Source: Streptomyces cyaneofuscatus (GTDB lineage Bacteria; Actinomycetota; Actinomycetes; Streptomycetales; Streptomycetaceae). From it: a stretch of DNA of 64,000 nt. Position 1 is the stretch's first letter. Each line of letters starts with the position of its first letter. Location of the stretch: the NCBI RefSeq assembly GCF_000718135.1, contig NZ_JOEM01000005.1, positions 1-64,000 on the forward strand. The letters run 5' to 3'. A program made the translations under genes and the position numbers. Positions 17,704-26,018 of the stretch are shown piece by piece. Below the pieces are notes generated by a model that was not told where the DNA came from, ran no database searches, and saw only the letters and a list, made by a program, of their open reading frames with translations.

Positions 17704-19368
17704 CTACGCGGCGCGACGCCCCCGCGCAGGCGCACCGGAACGCACGCCGCCGGAACGACCCGCACCACCACCGGACGCCCCACCGGCACGCGCGCCGCCG
17801 GAACGACCCGCGCCACCACCGGAAGCGCCGCCGGCACCCGCACCCGCGCCGGAACCGGACCCCCGCCGTCCCCGCCCCCGGCTCCCGGAGCGCACCGTGC
17901 CCCCGCCGGAGCCGGCCGAACCAGAACCCGAACCGCCCGACCGGGTCCGCTGCTTCGGCGGAGTCGGCTGCGGGACCTCGACCACGATCGCGATCCCGGA
18001 AGGCTCACGCGCCCCCGTGATCCGGGACAGCTCCTCGTCACTGGAGGTGACCCGCGTGGTGCGCGGCGCGATGCCCGCGTCCTGCATCAGGCGGGTCATC
18101 TCCCGCTTCTCCTCGGGCAGCACCAGCGTGACGACGCTGCCGGACTCCCCGGCGCGGGCCGTACGGCCGCCCCGGTGGAGGTAGTCCTTGTGGTCGGTCG
18201 GCGGGTCCACGTTGACGACGAGGTCGAGGTCGTCGACGTGGATGCCACGGGCCGCCACGTTCGTCGCGACGAGCGCGGTGACCTGGCCGTTCTTGAACTG
18301 GTCCAGGGTCCGGTTCCGCTGCGGCTGGGAGCGCCCGCCGTGCAGGGCGGCAGCCCGTACACCGCTGGCCAGCAGCCGCTTGGCGAAGCGGTCGGCGGCA
18401 CGCTTGGTGTCCACGAACATGATCACGCGGCCCTCACGGGCGGCGATCTTCGTGGCGACGGCCTTCTTGTCCGTCTCGTCCATCACGTGGAGCACGTGGT
18501 GCTCCATCGTGGTGACCGCACCGGCGGACGGGTCGACGGAGTGGACGACCGGGTCGGCGAGGAACATCTTGACGAGGCGGTCGATGTTCTTGTCCAGGGT
18601 GGCGGAGAACAGCATCCGCTGCCCGTCCGCCTCGACCTGCTTGAGCAGGGCGACAACCTGCGGCATGAAGCCCATGTCGGCCATCTGGTCGGCCTCGTCG
18701 AGGACGGTGATGGCGACCTCGTCCAGCCGGCAGTCGCCGCGCTCGATGAGGTCCTTCAGCCGGCCCGGGGTGGCGACGAGCACTTCGGCACCGCGCCGCA
18801 GGGTGGCGGACTGCTTGGTGATCGACATGCCGCCGACGACGGTGGCCATCCGCAGGTTGACGGCGGTCGCGTACGGGGTCAGCGCGTCGGTGACCTGCTG
18901 GGCCAGCTCACGGGTGGGCACGAGGACCATGGCCAGCGGGGCGCGCGGCTCGCTGCGGCGCCCGGCGGTGCGGGCGAGCAGGGCCAGGCCGAAGGCGAGG
19001 GTCTTGCCGGAGCCGGTGCGGCCCCGGCCGAGGATGTCCCGGCCGGCCAGCGAGTTCGGCAGGGTCGCGCCCTGGATCGGGAACGGCTCGGTGACGCCCT
19101 GCGCGGCGAGGGTCTTCAGCAGCGCGGCCGGCATGTCGAGGTCCGCGAAGGCCTCGACGGCGGGCAGGGCGGGGGTCACCGTCTCCGGCAGGGCGAACTC
19201 GCCCTGCGGCGGGGTGGCACGGCGGCGGGCCGGAGCCTTGGACGGAGCCTTACCGCGGGCGGCGGAGCCGCCACGGGGGTTGGAAGCCGCCTGCGCGGTC
19301 GCGCCCTGGCCGCGGCCACGGGCCGGGCGGGAGCGGGGGGTGCGGTCCTGGCGTTCGAAGCGAGTCAT
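17704..19368 (-). CDS. DEAD-box ATP-dependent RNA helicase
   Basis: RNA helicase of 554 residues that unwinds RNA secondary structure. All core motifs are visible: Q motif (PFPIQ), Walker A (GRGRTGSGKT), PTRELA, VLDEAD, SAT (FSATLD), and domain 2 motifs ending HRGGRTARAG. The core is flanked by a basic N-terminal extension and a Gly/Ser/Arg-rich C-terminal tail of about 90 residues with a repeated GRSGG-A-G pattern, typical of RNA binding. The ATG at 19368 follows AGGAGG. It lies downstream of a cold-shock protein gene on the same strand, consistent with a cold-adaptation helicase. It is unrelated to the steroid genes on both sides. Confidence 0.93.
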   Translation of the reverse strand: MTRFERQDRTPRSRPARGRGQGATAQAASNPRGGSAARGKAPSKAPARRRATPPQGEFALPETVTPALPAVEAFADLDMPAALLKTLAAQGVTEPFPIQGATLPNSLAGRDILGRGRTGSGKTLAFGLALLARTAGRRSEPRAPLAMVLVPTRELAQQVTDALTPYATAVNLRMATVVGGMSITKQSATLRRGAEVLVATPGRLKDLIERGDCRLDEVAITVLDEADQMADMGFMPQVVALLKQVEADGQRMLFSATLDKNIDRLVKMFLADPVVHSVDPSAGAVTTMEHHVLHVMDETDKKAVATKIAAREGRVIMFVDTKRAADRFAKRLLASGVRAAALHGGRSQPQRNRTLDQFKNGQVTALVATNVAARGIHVDDLDLVVNVDPPTDHKDYLHRGGRTARAGESGSVVTLVLPEEKREMTRLMQDAGIAPRTTRVTSSDEELSRITGAREPSGIAIVVEVPQPTPPKQRTRSGGSGSGSAGSGGGTVRSGSRGRGRRGSGSGAGAGAGGASGGGAGRSGGARAGGASGGGAGRSGGVRSGAPARGRRAA

Positions 19369-19555
19369 ACGGAATTGCCCTCCTGGGGGATTCCTGGGCA
19401 ACTACGGATTCGGATCACTGCCGATGTGCTTGTCCTACCGCTTGTTGTGCGCCCCCAGGATGCGCGCACAAAGCGGGTTGTTGCTCGAACAGCACAAACC
19501 GGGGCCCGCACCTTCACGGTGCGGGCCCCGGTCAGAGAGGTACGCGTCGCGGCAA
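19369..19555. promoter_or_regulatory. intergenic region, helicase leader and csp terminator
   Basis: 187 bp between the cold-shock gene and the helicase. It contains the csp terminator at 19499-19531 and about 130 bp of locally AT-richer leader (around 19400-19490) that should hold the helicase promoter. No clear hexamers were found. Confidence 0.4.
19499..19531 (-). terminator. terminator after the cold-shock gene
   Basis: Perfect 14-bp GC-rich stem (19499-19512 with 19518-19531) and a 5-nt loop, 25 bp past the csp stop codon. Confidence 0.8.
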
Positions 19556-19759
19556 TTAGGCCGGGACGATGTTCTCCGCCTGCGGGCCCTTCTGGCCCTG
19601 CGTGACGTCGAAGGAGACCTTCTGGCCCTCCTGGAGCTCACGGAAGCCCTGGGTGGCGATGTTGGAGTAGTGGGCGAAGACGTCGGCGCCGCCGCCGTCC
19701 TGCTCGATGAAGCCGAAGCCCTTTTCCGAGTTGAACCACTTCACGGTTCCAGTAGCCAT
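19556..19759 (-). CDS. cold-shock domain protein (CspA family)
   Basis: Single-domain cold-shock protein of 67 residues, an OB-fold RNA/ssDNA chaperone in the cytoplasm. Both RNP motifs are intact: KGFGFI (RNP1) and VFAHY (RNP2), after the canonical start [10 protein letters not shown]. Length is standard. The ATG is preceded by AGGAG at 7 bp. An untranslated leader of probably more than 100 nt with a hairpin (19859-19887) lies upstream, as is common for cold-shock mRNAs. The DEAD-box helicase gene downstream is the natural functional partner. Confidence 0.96.
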   Translation of the reverse strand: MATGTVKWFNSEKGFGFIEQDGGGADVFAHYSNIATQGFRELQEGQKVSFDVTQGQKGPQAENIVPA

Positions 19760-19991
19760 GTCATTCTCCTAAAAGAGGTGCAGTGCCGAGAACCCGCACT
19801 TTACGGATTCCAAGTCGCCGCATTGAGCCCCACCCGGAGAAAGCCGGAAAACAATAAAGCGCCTGAGGAAGCATTCCCGTCAGGCGCACATAAAGTTCAT
19901 GGGTACCAAAACTGCAACGGGAACACCGTAGCACGTCCTCCCTGCGCGTGGTGGATCACGCCACGCCGCCCTCGAAGACGCCGGGTGCTGG
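19760..19991 (-). promoter_or_regulatory. csp leader and promoter region with hairpin
   Basis: 232 bp between csp and fadA6, AT-richer than its surroundings. An 8-bp inverted repeat (19859-19866 with 19880-19887) with a 13-nt loop lies about 100 bp upstream of the csp start and could be a leader structure. Further up on the minus strand TTGCAG and TTTATG are separated by 17 bp and could be a promoter, but the match to consensus is weak. Confidence 0.35.
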
Positions 19992-21149
19992 TCAGAGGCG
20001 CTCGACGATGGTGACGTTGGCCTGTCCGCCGCCCTCGCACATGGTCTGGAGCCCGTAGCGGCCCCCGGTGCGTTCCAGTTCGTGCAGGAGCGTGGTCATC
20101 AGCTTGGCACCGGTCGCCCCGAGCGGGTGGCCGAGCGCGATCGCCCCGCCGTTGACGTTGACGCGCTCGGGGTCGGCGCCGGTCTCCTTCAGCCAGGCGA
20201 GGACGACCGGGGCGAAGGCCTCGTTGATCTCGACGAGGTCGATGGCGTCGATGGTGAGGCCGGTCTTCTTGAGGGCGTACGCGGTGGCGGGGATCGGCGC
20301 GGAGAGCATGCGGATCGGGTCCTCGCCCCGTACGGAGAGGTGGTGGATCCGGGCGCGCGGGGTCAGCCCGTGTTCGGCGACGGCCCGCTCGGAGGCGATG
20401 AGCAGGGCGGCGGCCCCGTCGGAGACCTGCGAGGAGCAGGCGGCGGTGATCGTGCCGCCGGGAAGGACGGGGCTGAGGGCGGCCATCTTGGCCAGGGTGG
20501 TGTCGCGGCGCGGGCCTTCGTCCTCGGTGACGTCCCCGTACGCGACGGTCTCGCGGGCGAAGCGGCCCTCGTCGATGGCGCGGACGGCGCGGCGGTGGGA
20601 GGTGAGGGCGAACTCCTCCATGTCCTCGCGGCTGATGTCCCACTTCTCGGCGATGAGCTGGGCGCCGTGGAACTGGTTGACGGGCGCGTCGCCGTACCGG
20701 GCGCGCCAGCCCTCGCTGCCCGCGTACGGGCCCTCGGTGAGGCCGAGGGGTTCGGCGGCCTGCCGGGAGGCGAAGGCGATGGGGATCTGGGTCATGTTCT
20801 GGGTGCCGCCCGCGACGACGAGGTCCTGGGTGCCGGAGAGGACGCCCTGGGCCGCGAAGTGGAGGGCCTGCTGCGAGGAGCCGCACTGCCGGTCGATGGT
20901 GACGCCCGGGACCTCTTCGGGCAGCCCGGCGGCCAGCCATGACGTACGGGCGATGTCCCCGGCCTGCGGTCCGACGGTGTCCAGGCAGCCGAAGACGACG
21001 TCCTCCACGGCCGCCGGGTCGACGCCGGAGCGGGCGATGAGCTCGCGCAGCACGTGCGCGCCGAGGTCGGCGGGGTGGACGGACCCGAGACCTCCCTTGC
21101 GCCGTCCGACGGGTGTCCGTACCGCTTCGACGATGTAGGCCTCGGCCAT
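19992..21149 (-). CDS. fadA6: FadA6-like acetyl-CoA acyltransferase (thiolase)
   Basis: Thiolase of 385 residues catalysing CoA-dependent cleavage of a 3-oxoacyl-CoA. The nucleophilic Cys89 lies in DRQCGSSQQA; His341 in GHPLGATG and Cys371 in CEGGGQANVTI complete the active site, and NEAFA is present. The ATG at 21149 follows GAGGAG. It is the last gene of the minus-strand set ipdF-like SDR, kstR2, fadA6, which matches the membership of the mycobacterial KstR2 regulon, where FadA6 acts in HIP degradation. By sequence alone other degradative thiolases remain possible. Confidence 0.85.
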   Translation of the reverse strand: MAEAYIVEAVRTPVGRRKGGLGSVHPADLGAHVLRELIARSGVDPAAVEDVVFGCLDTVGPQAGDIARTSWLAAGLPEEVPGVTIDRQCGSSQQALHFAAQGVLSGTQDLVVAGGTQNMTQIPIAFASRQAAEPLGLTEGPYAGSEGWRARYGDAPVNQFHGAQLIAEKWDISREDMEEFALTSHRRAVRAIDEGRFARETVAYGDVTEDEGPRRDTTLAKMAALSPVLPGGTITAACSSQVSDGAAALLIASERAVAEHGLTPRARIHHLSVRGEDPIRMLSAPIPATAYALKKTGLTIDAIDLVEINEAFAPVVLAWLKETGADPERVNVNGGAIALGHPLGATGAKLMTTLLHELERTGGRYGLQTMCEGGGQANVTIVERL

Positions 21150-21192
21150 GGCTGCTGCTCCTCGGTCGTCAGGAGGTGGCTACAAGAGGTGG

Positions 21193-21804
21193 CTAGGTGC
21201 GCAGGGCGATCCCGTCCAGCACCATCGAGAGGTACTGGCGGGCGATCTCTTCGGGGCTGTGATGTCCGCCGGGCCGGTACCAGGAGGCCGCGACCCACAC
21301 GGTGTCGCGGACGAAGCGGTAGGTGAGGCGGATGTCCAGGTCGTCACGGAAGGTGCCTTCGGCGACGCCGCGTTCCAGGGTGGAGAGCCAGACCTTCTCG
21401 AACTTCGCCTGCGAGTCGGCGAGGTAGGCGAAGCGCGGCTGGGTGGCGAGGTACTTCGACTCCTTCTGGTAGATCGCGACGGCGGGGCGGTGCCGGTCGA
21501 TCTCCCGGAAGGACTCGGTGACCAGTGCCTCGATGGTCTCGCGGGGGCCGAGCCCGGCCGCCAGGACGGCGTCGTACCCCTGCCAGAGCTCGTCGAGGAA
21601 GGTGGAGAGGATCTCGTCGATCATCGATTCCTTGGAATCGAAGTGGTAGTAGAGGCTGCCGGCGAGCATCCCCGCCTCATCCGCGATGCGGCGGACGGTG
21701 GTGGCGTTGTATCCCTGGGCGGCGAAGACCTCGGCGGCGGTGGCGAGGAGTTCGCGGCGCCGTTCGGGGGTGGGGGTCACCTGGGGCTTCTTCTTGGTAG
21801 GCAC
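21193..21804 (-). CDS. kstR2: KstR2-like TetR family repressor
   Basis: TetR-family regulator of 203 residues. The N-terminal HTH occupies about residues 15-62 (AAEVFAAQGYNATTVRRIADEAGMLAGSLYYHFDSKESM), and the ligand domain contains QPRFAYL, YRFVRDTVWVAASWYRPGG and QYLSMVLDGI, segments I recognise from M. tuberculosis KstR2. That repressor is released by HIP-CoA. The start is the GTG at 21804; no strong Shine-Dalgarno precedes it. It lies between the ipdF-like SDR and fadA6 and should autoregulate through the palindrome at 22665-22678, as well as control the echA20 promoter through 14098-14111. Confidence 0.88.
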   Translation of the reverse strand: MPTKKKPQVTPTPERRRELLATAAEVFAAQGYNATTVRRIADEAGMLAGSLYYHFDSKESMIDEILSTFLDELWQGYDAVLAAGLGPRETIEALVTESFREIDRHRPAVAIYQKESKYLATQPRFAYLADSQAKFEKVWLSTLERGVAEGTFRDDLDIRLTYRFVRDTVWVAASWYRPGGHHSPEEIARQYLSMVLDGIALRT

Positions 21805-21834
21805 CGGTCCATTGTCCGCCCGCCACCGTCTCGT

Positions 21835-22617
21835 TCACGCATGCTGGCTGCTGACGGCGACGACCTCACCGGTCATGTACGAGGAGTAGCCGCTCGCCAG
21901 GAAGACGATGACGTTGGCGACCTCCCAGGGCTCGGCGTACCGGCCGAACGCCTCCTTCTCCGTCAGCTCGGCGAGCAGCTCGGCCGACGTGACCTTGGCC
22001 AGGTGGGGGTGCATGGCGAGGCTGGGGGCGACGGCGTTGACGCGTACGCCGTAGTCGGCGGCTTCGAGCGCGGCGCAGCGGGTGAGGGCCATGACACCGG
22101 CCTTGGCGGCGGCGTAGTGGGCCTGGCCGCGCTGGGCGCGCCAGCCGACGACGGAGGCGTTGTTGACGACCACTCCCCCGGTCCCGGCGGCCTTGAGGGA
22201 GCGCAGGGCGGCGCGGGTGCAGCGGAAGGTGCCGTTCAGGGTGACGTCGAGGATCTTCGTCCACTCGCCGTCGGTCATCTCGGTGAGTTCGGCGGTACCG
22301 CCGAGTCCGGCGTTGTTGACGACGATGTCGAGGCGGCCGTGGACGCGCTCGGCGTGGGCGAAGAGGGCCCGCACCTGCTCCTCATCGGTGACGTCGCAGG
22401 TCAGGGCGGTGACGCGGTCGGCGCCGAACTCCTCGGCGAGGGCCTGCGCACTCTCCTTCAGCCGCCGCGCGTGGGCGTCGCCGATGACGACGCGGGCGCC
22501 CTCCTCCAGGAAGCGGCGGGCGGTGGCGCCGCCGATCCCGGCCCCGGCGGCGGCGGTGACGACGGCGGTGCGGCCGGTCAGCAGTCCGTGGCCCGGCAGG
22601 TAGTCCGGTGCGCCCAT
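21835..22617 (-). CDS. ipdF: IpdF-like short-chain dehydrogenase
   Basis: Classical SDR of 260 residues. The cofactor site reads TAAAGAGIGGATARRFLEEGA, followed by NNAGLGG and the active-site Ser in NNASVVGWRAQRGQAHYAAAKAG, with YxxxK. The AAAGxGIG variant and the C-terminal EPWEVANVIVFLASGYSSYMTGEVV closely match my recollection of M. tuberculosis IpdF (Rv3559c), which oxidises a hydroxyl of a HIP-derived CoA thioester. The ATG at 22617 is preferred; a GTG at 22632 in the same frame overlaps the purine-rich ribosome site. First gene of the operon with kstR2 and fadA6, 30 bp before kstR2. Confidence 0.82.
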   Translation of the reverse strand: MGAPDYLPGHGLLTGRTAVVTAAAGAGIGGATARRFLEEGARVVIGDAHARRLKESAQALAEEFGADRVTALTCDVTDEEQVRALFAHAERVHGRLDIVVNNAGLGGTAELTEMTDGEWTKILDVTLNGTFRCTRAALRSLKAAGTGGVVVNNASVVGWRAQRGQAHYAAAKAGVMALTRCAALEAADYGVRVNAVAPSLAMHPHLAKVTSAELLAELTEKEAFGRYAEPWEVANVIVFLASGYSSYMTGEVVAVSSQHA

Positions 22618-22664
22618 CGGCCCATCCCCCACTCCTCGACGGTGCGTGAGCCGTACGTTAACCT

Positions 22665-22678
22665 ACCAAACACTTGTT
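22665..22678. promoter_or_regulatory. candidate KstR2 operator (ipdF-kstR2-fadA6 / acyl-CoA dehydrogenase promoter)
   Basis: The 14-mer ACCAAACACTTGTT matches nine of the ten fixed positions of the mycobacterial KstR2 motif as I recall it (AnCAAGnnCTTGnT). It lies between the divergent ipdF-like and acyl-CoA dehydrogenase genes. On the opposite strand the 14098 site shares the core ACCAAACAYTTGTTAGG. Confidence 0.72.
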
Positions 22679-22727
22679 AGGGAACGGCCTCGGCGACAGT
22701 GCCGACCTCACGGAAGGCAGGCCCCCC

Positions 22728-23873
22728 ATGGATCTCGCGCAGACAGCACGGACCGAGGCACTGCGGGCCGAGGCAAGAAATTGGCTGCGCGCCCATGTGC
22801 CCGCCCGGCCGCTCCCCTCCCTGGAGACGGCGGAGGGGTTCGCCGCGCACCGGGAGTGGGAGGCGGAGCTGTACGGCGGCGGGTGGTCGGCGGTCTCCTG
22901 GCCCGAGGAGTACGGAGGCCGGGGCGCGGACCTCTTCGGGTGGCTGGCGTTCGAGGAGGAGTACTGGGCGGCGGGAGCCCCCGGCCGGGTCTCGCAAAAC
23001 GGGATCAGCCTCCTCGCCCCGACCCTCTTCGACCACGGAACCGCCGAGCAGCGGGCCCGGGTGCTGCCCCCGATGGCGAGCGGCGAGGTGATCTGGGCGC
23101 AGGCCTGGTCGGAGCCGGAGGCCGGGTCGGACCTGGCGGCGCTGCGGTCGCGGGCGGTGCGGACGGAGGGCGGCTGGCTGCTGTCGGGGCAGAAGACATG
23201 GTCCTCGCGGGCGGCGTTCGCGGACCGGGCGTTCGGCATCTTCCGTACGGACCCGGGGGTGGAGAAGCCGCACCAGGGGCTCACGTACCTGATGTTCGGG
23301 CTGCGGGACCCCGGGGTCACGGTGCGCCCCATCGGGCGGCTGGACGGGAAGCCCGCGTTCGCCGAGGTCTTCCTGGACGAGGTCTTCGTACCGGACGAGG
23401 ACGTCATCGGGGAGCCCGGCCGGGGCTGGCGCATCGCCATGTCGGCCACCGGCAACGAGCGCGGCCTCACCCTCCGCTCCCCCGGCCGCTTCCTGGCCGC
23501 CGCCGACCGGCTGACGGAGTTGTGGCGGGAGGTGGGCGATCCGGAGGACACAGGGGTGCGGGACCGGGTGGCGGACGCGGTGATCGGGGCGCGGGCGTAC
23601 CGGCTGTTCACGGCCGCCTCGGCGTCCCGGTTCGCGGCGGGGGCGGCGCTCGGGGCGGAGTCCAGCCTGAACAAGGTGTTCTGGTCGGAGTACGACATCG
23701 CGCTGCACGAGACGGCCCTCGATCTCCTCGGCCCGGAGGCGGAGGCGGCGGACGGCGCCTGGGCGGAGGGGTACGTCTTCGCGCTGGCGGGCCCCATCTA
23801 CGCGGGGACGAACGAGATCCAGCGCGACATCATCGCCGAGCGGCTGCTCGGTCTGCCGAAGGGGCGGCGCTGA
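22728..23873 (+). CDS. acyl-CoA dehydrogenase, steroid-ring type (IpdE1/FadE30-like)
   Basis: FAD-dependent acyl-CoA dehydrogenase of 381 residues. The flavin and substrate signatures are present (QAWSEPEAGSDLAAL, GQKTWSSRAAFADRA, GTNEIQRDIIAERLLGL). With the overlapping next gene it should form an alpha2beta2 complex like the IpdE1-IpdE2 or FadE31-FadE32 pairs of mycobacteria, which desaturate ring-containing CoA esters. The ATG at 22728 starts a typical N-terminus and lies 50 bp from the KstR2-type palindrome. I cannot decide by eye which of the several mycobacterial pairs is the true counterpart, so no symbol is given. Confidence 0.85.
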   Translation: MDLAQTARTEALRAEARNWLRAHVPARPLPSLETAEGFAAHREWEAELYGGGWSAVSWPEEYGGRGADLFGWLAFEEEYWAAGAPGRVSQNGISLLAPTLFDHGTAEQRARVLPPMASGEVIWAQAWSEPEAGSDLAALRSRAVRTEGGWLLSGQKTWSSRAAFADRAFGIFRTDPGVEKPHQGLTYLMFGLRDPGVTVRPIGRLDGKPAFAEVFLDEVFVPDEDVIGEPGRGWRIAMSATGNERGLTLRSPGRFLAAADRLTELWREVGDPEDTGVRDRVADAVIGARAYRLFTAASASRFAAGAALGAESSLNKVFWSEYDIALHETALDLLGPEAEAADGAWAEGYVFALAGPIYAGTNEIQRDIIAERLLGLPKGRR

Positions 23874-24859
23874 TGCCCTTCCTCCTCGACGACGAGCAGC
23901 GGGAGTTCGCCCGCTCGCTGGACGCGCTGCTGACGGCGGCCGACACGCTTTCGGCCGTACGGGCGTGGGCCGCCGGGGACCACGGACCGGGGCTGGCCCT
24001 GTGGCGGCGGCTGGCGGAGGCGGGGGTGTTCGCGCTGGCGGTCCCGGAGACGTACGGGGGTGTGGGGCCGCTCCCGGTGGAGACGGCCGTGGCGCTGGTG
24101 GAGCTGGGCCGCCACGGGGTGCCGGGTCCGGTGGTGGAGAGCGTGGCGGCGGGGGTACTGCTGGGCGGGGTGGGCGGGCCGGTCGCCAAGGAGTGGTTGC
24201 CGAGGATCGCGTCCGGTACGGCGGTGGTGTCGCTGGCCCTGGAGGGGTACGGGCCGTACGCGCTGGACGCGGATGCGGCGGACGCGGTGTTCACGGTGGC
24301 CGGGGACGAGCTACGGCTGGCGGCGGGGGCCGGGGAGCTGACGCGTTCGACGGATCCGGCGCGCCGGCTGTTCCGGCCCGAGGCGGGTGGCGAGGTGGTG
24401 GCCGCCGGTCCACGGGTGCGCGAGGCGGCCCGGGCGGCGGGCACCTGGGCCACCTTCGCGACGGCGGCCCAGGCGCTCGGCTGCGGGGAGGCGCTGCTGC
24501 GGGCGACGGTGGCGTACGTGAAGCAGCGCACCCAGTTCGGTGTGCCCGTCGGCTCCTTCCAGGCCGTCAAGCACCGCCTCGCGGACACCCTGCTCGGCCT
24601 GGAGTTCGCACGCCCGCTGCTGTACGGGGCGGCGGTGGAGCTGGCCGAGGGGTCACCCGGGGCCGGGGCGGCGGTCGCGGCGGCGAAGGTGGCGGCGGGC
24701 GAGGCCGGGTACGCGGCGGCCCGCACCGCGCTGCAACTGCACGGCGCGGTGGGGTACACCGAGGAGCTGGATCTGGCGTGGTGGCTGCGCCGGGCCCGGC
24801 CGCTGCGGGACGCGTGGGGGACGCCGTCGGCGTGCCGGGCGCGGGTGCTGGCGGGGTGA
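23873..24859 (+). CDS. acyl-CoA dehydrogenase, small partner subunit (IpdE2/FadE33-like)
   Basis: Acyl-CoA dehydrogenase-family protein of 328 residues, shorter than the usual 380. The middle beta-domain is reduced (about residues 110-180), while the C-terminal helical part is complete (YVKQRTQFGVPVGSFQAVKHRLAD, LQLHGAVGYTEELDLAWWLRR). This shape is typical of the non-identical partner in steroid alpha2beta2 dehydrogenases. Its ATG shares one base with the stop of the preceding gene (TGATG), so the two are translationally coupled and should be made in equal amounts. Last gene of this side of the regulon; a convergent unrelated gene follows. Confidence 0.84.
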   Translation: MPFLLDDEQREFARSLDALLTAADTLSAVRAWAAGDHGPGLALWRRLAEAGVFALAVPETYGGVGPLPVETAVALVELGRHGVPGPVVESVAAGVLLGGVGGPVAKEWLPRIASGTAVVSLALEGYGPYALDADAADAVFTVAGDELRLAAGAGELTRSTDPARRLFRPEAGGEVVAAGPRVREAARAAGTWATFATAAQALGCGEALLRATVAYVKQRTQFGVPVGSFQAVKHRLADTLLGLEFARPLLYGAAVELAEGSPGAGAAVAAAKVAAGEAGYAAARTALQLHGAVGYTEELDLAWWLRRARPLRDAWGTPSACRARVLAG

Positions 24860-24883
24860 AAAGCTCTCAGCTCCGCAGCACCG

Positions 24884-25366
24884 TCACTTCCGGCGTACCG
24901 TACGCAGCGGCTGCCCCGGCCGCCAGGACTGGATGACCAGCTCATCGCCGTCCAGCCCGACGCGGACCGCCTCCGTCAGCTCGGCCCGGAAGAGGTGGAA
25001 CGGCTCCGGCGGGGTGGCGTCCTCGACGAAGCGGGCGAGGTACTCCGGGTCGGTGATCTCCACGGCCCGGCCGCTGACGCGGACATCGCCGTCGTTCATC
25101 TCGGCGTCGGGGCCGGGGTTGGCGTGGAGGGCGAAGCGCGGGTCGCGGCGCAGGTCCAGGGCCTTGCGCGAGTCGGGCATCATGCCGAGCAGCAGCTCGT
25201 CGAAGCGGAAGTCGGCCTCCAGGCCACTGACACGGGGCGAGCCGTCCGCGCGGAGGGTGGCGAGGACGTGGTGCTTGTAGAGCTGGAAGCGGCGGCGGAC
25301 GCTGTCGGCGAAGACGGGCTCGGCAGCGGCGAAGCCACTCCAGGAGAGGGGTGCGGAAGACGTCAT
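24884..25366 (-). CDS. pyridoxamine 5'-phosphate oxidase-related FMN-binding split-barrel protein
   Basis: Protein of 160 residues with the split beta-barrel pattern of the pyridoxamine-phosphate-oxidase-like and F420-dependent enzyme family (HHVLATLRADGSPRVSGLEADF, then DPRFALHANPGP and GDVRVSGRAVEITD). Such proteins bind FMN, F420 or haem; the cofactor here is not evident. No signal peptide. An in-frame ATG at 25375 would add three residues, and neither start has a clear ribosome site. It is convergent with the acyl-CoA dehydrogenase pair and probably not part of that regulon. Confidence 0.75.
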   Translation of the reverse strand: MTSSAPLSWSGFAAAEPVFADSVRRRFQLYKHHVLATLRADGSPRVSGLEADFRFDELLLGMMPDSRKALDLRRDPRFALHANPGPDAEMNDGDVRVSGRAVEITDPEYLARFVEDATPPEPFHLFRAELTEAVRVGLDGDELVIQSWRPGQPLRTVRRK

Positions 25367-25430
25367 GGGCGCCATCGAACACCCGATACCCGACATCTTC
25401 TGTCCGGTATCGCCGACCGTCTCCGGCCGC

Positions 25431-26018
25431 TCACACGTCCGAGAACGTGATGACCACCGCCTGGCCCATCGTCCGCAGCACCCCGGGCGATCCGCCCTCG
25501 GCGAGCACCGCGTCGTAGCGGTCGAGCCGGATGTCCGTCCCGTCAAGCACGGCCCCGTCGAGCACGGCCCCGTCGAGCACAGCCCCGTCGTCCAGGGAGA
25601 GGGCCAGCACCGCGCCGCCCGGCGGTGCCATCAGGCGTACGGTGCCGCAGACGACGGCGGTCTCCGCCCGCGTACGCCCCCTGCGGTACATGACATTCAG
25701 GTTGACGACGGGTCCGGACAGCAGGAAGCCGTCGGTGGGCCGGTCGCCGGGGAAGTCGTGCGGCCACAGCGGCTCGTCGACGATGTGGTGCTCGCCGCCG
25801 ACGACGAGGTCCATGCCCGCGCCTTCGACCACCGTCAGCGTGCGGTCGATGCCCGGGAAGAGCGAGAACGGCCCGTCGGCGGTGACATCGGCGAGGCTCA
25901 CCCGCCAGTCGAACCCGTCGCCTCCTGCGGGCGCGGTCGCCACCTCACGGGTGAGCCCGCCGCCGTTCTTCCAGGGGACGGGCGTGCGGTCGGCGGCGCG
26001 CAGGATCCGCGTACTCAT
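25431..26018 (-). CDS. HutD family protein with AVLDG repeat insertion
   Basis: Cupin-fold HutD-like protein of 195 residues (PWKNGGGLTREVATAP, FDWRVSLADVTADGPFSLFPGIDRTLTVVEG, LNVMYRR are family hallmarks). HutD is often linked to histidine utilisation, but no hut genes are near and the biochemical role is unsettled. The C-terminal third contains an unusual triple AVLDG run coded by a 15-bp tandem repeat. The ATG overlaps the stop of the vWA gene by 4 bp, so the two are translationally coupled. Confidence 0.85.
   Translation of the reverse strand: MSTRILRAADRTPVPWKNGGGLTREVATAPAGGDGFDWRVSLADVTADGPFSLFPGIDRTLTVVEGAGMDLVVGGEHHIVDEPLWPHDFPGDRPTDGFLLSGPVVNLNVMYRRGRTRAETAVVCGTVRLMAPPGGAVLALSLDDGAVLDGAVLDGAVLDGTDIRLDRYDAVLAEGGSPGVLRTMGQAVVITFSDV
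25542..25586 (-). repeat. 15-bp coding tandem repeat in hutD homologue
   Basis: Three consecutive 15-bp units (25542, 25557, 25572) with single-base differences encode repeated AVLDG in frame. Copy number could vary between strains without disrupting the frame. Confidence 0.85.

Noticed and set aside
13110..24859. Secondary-metabolite gene cluster
   Set aside because: Thiolase, dehydrogenases and CoA-transferase could suggest biosynthesis, but the KstR2-like repressor, IpdA/IpdB pair and synteny indicate catabolism; no synthase or tailoring genes are present.
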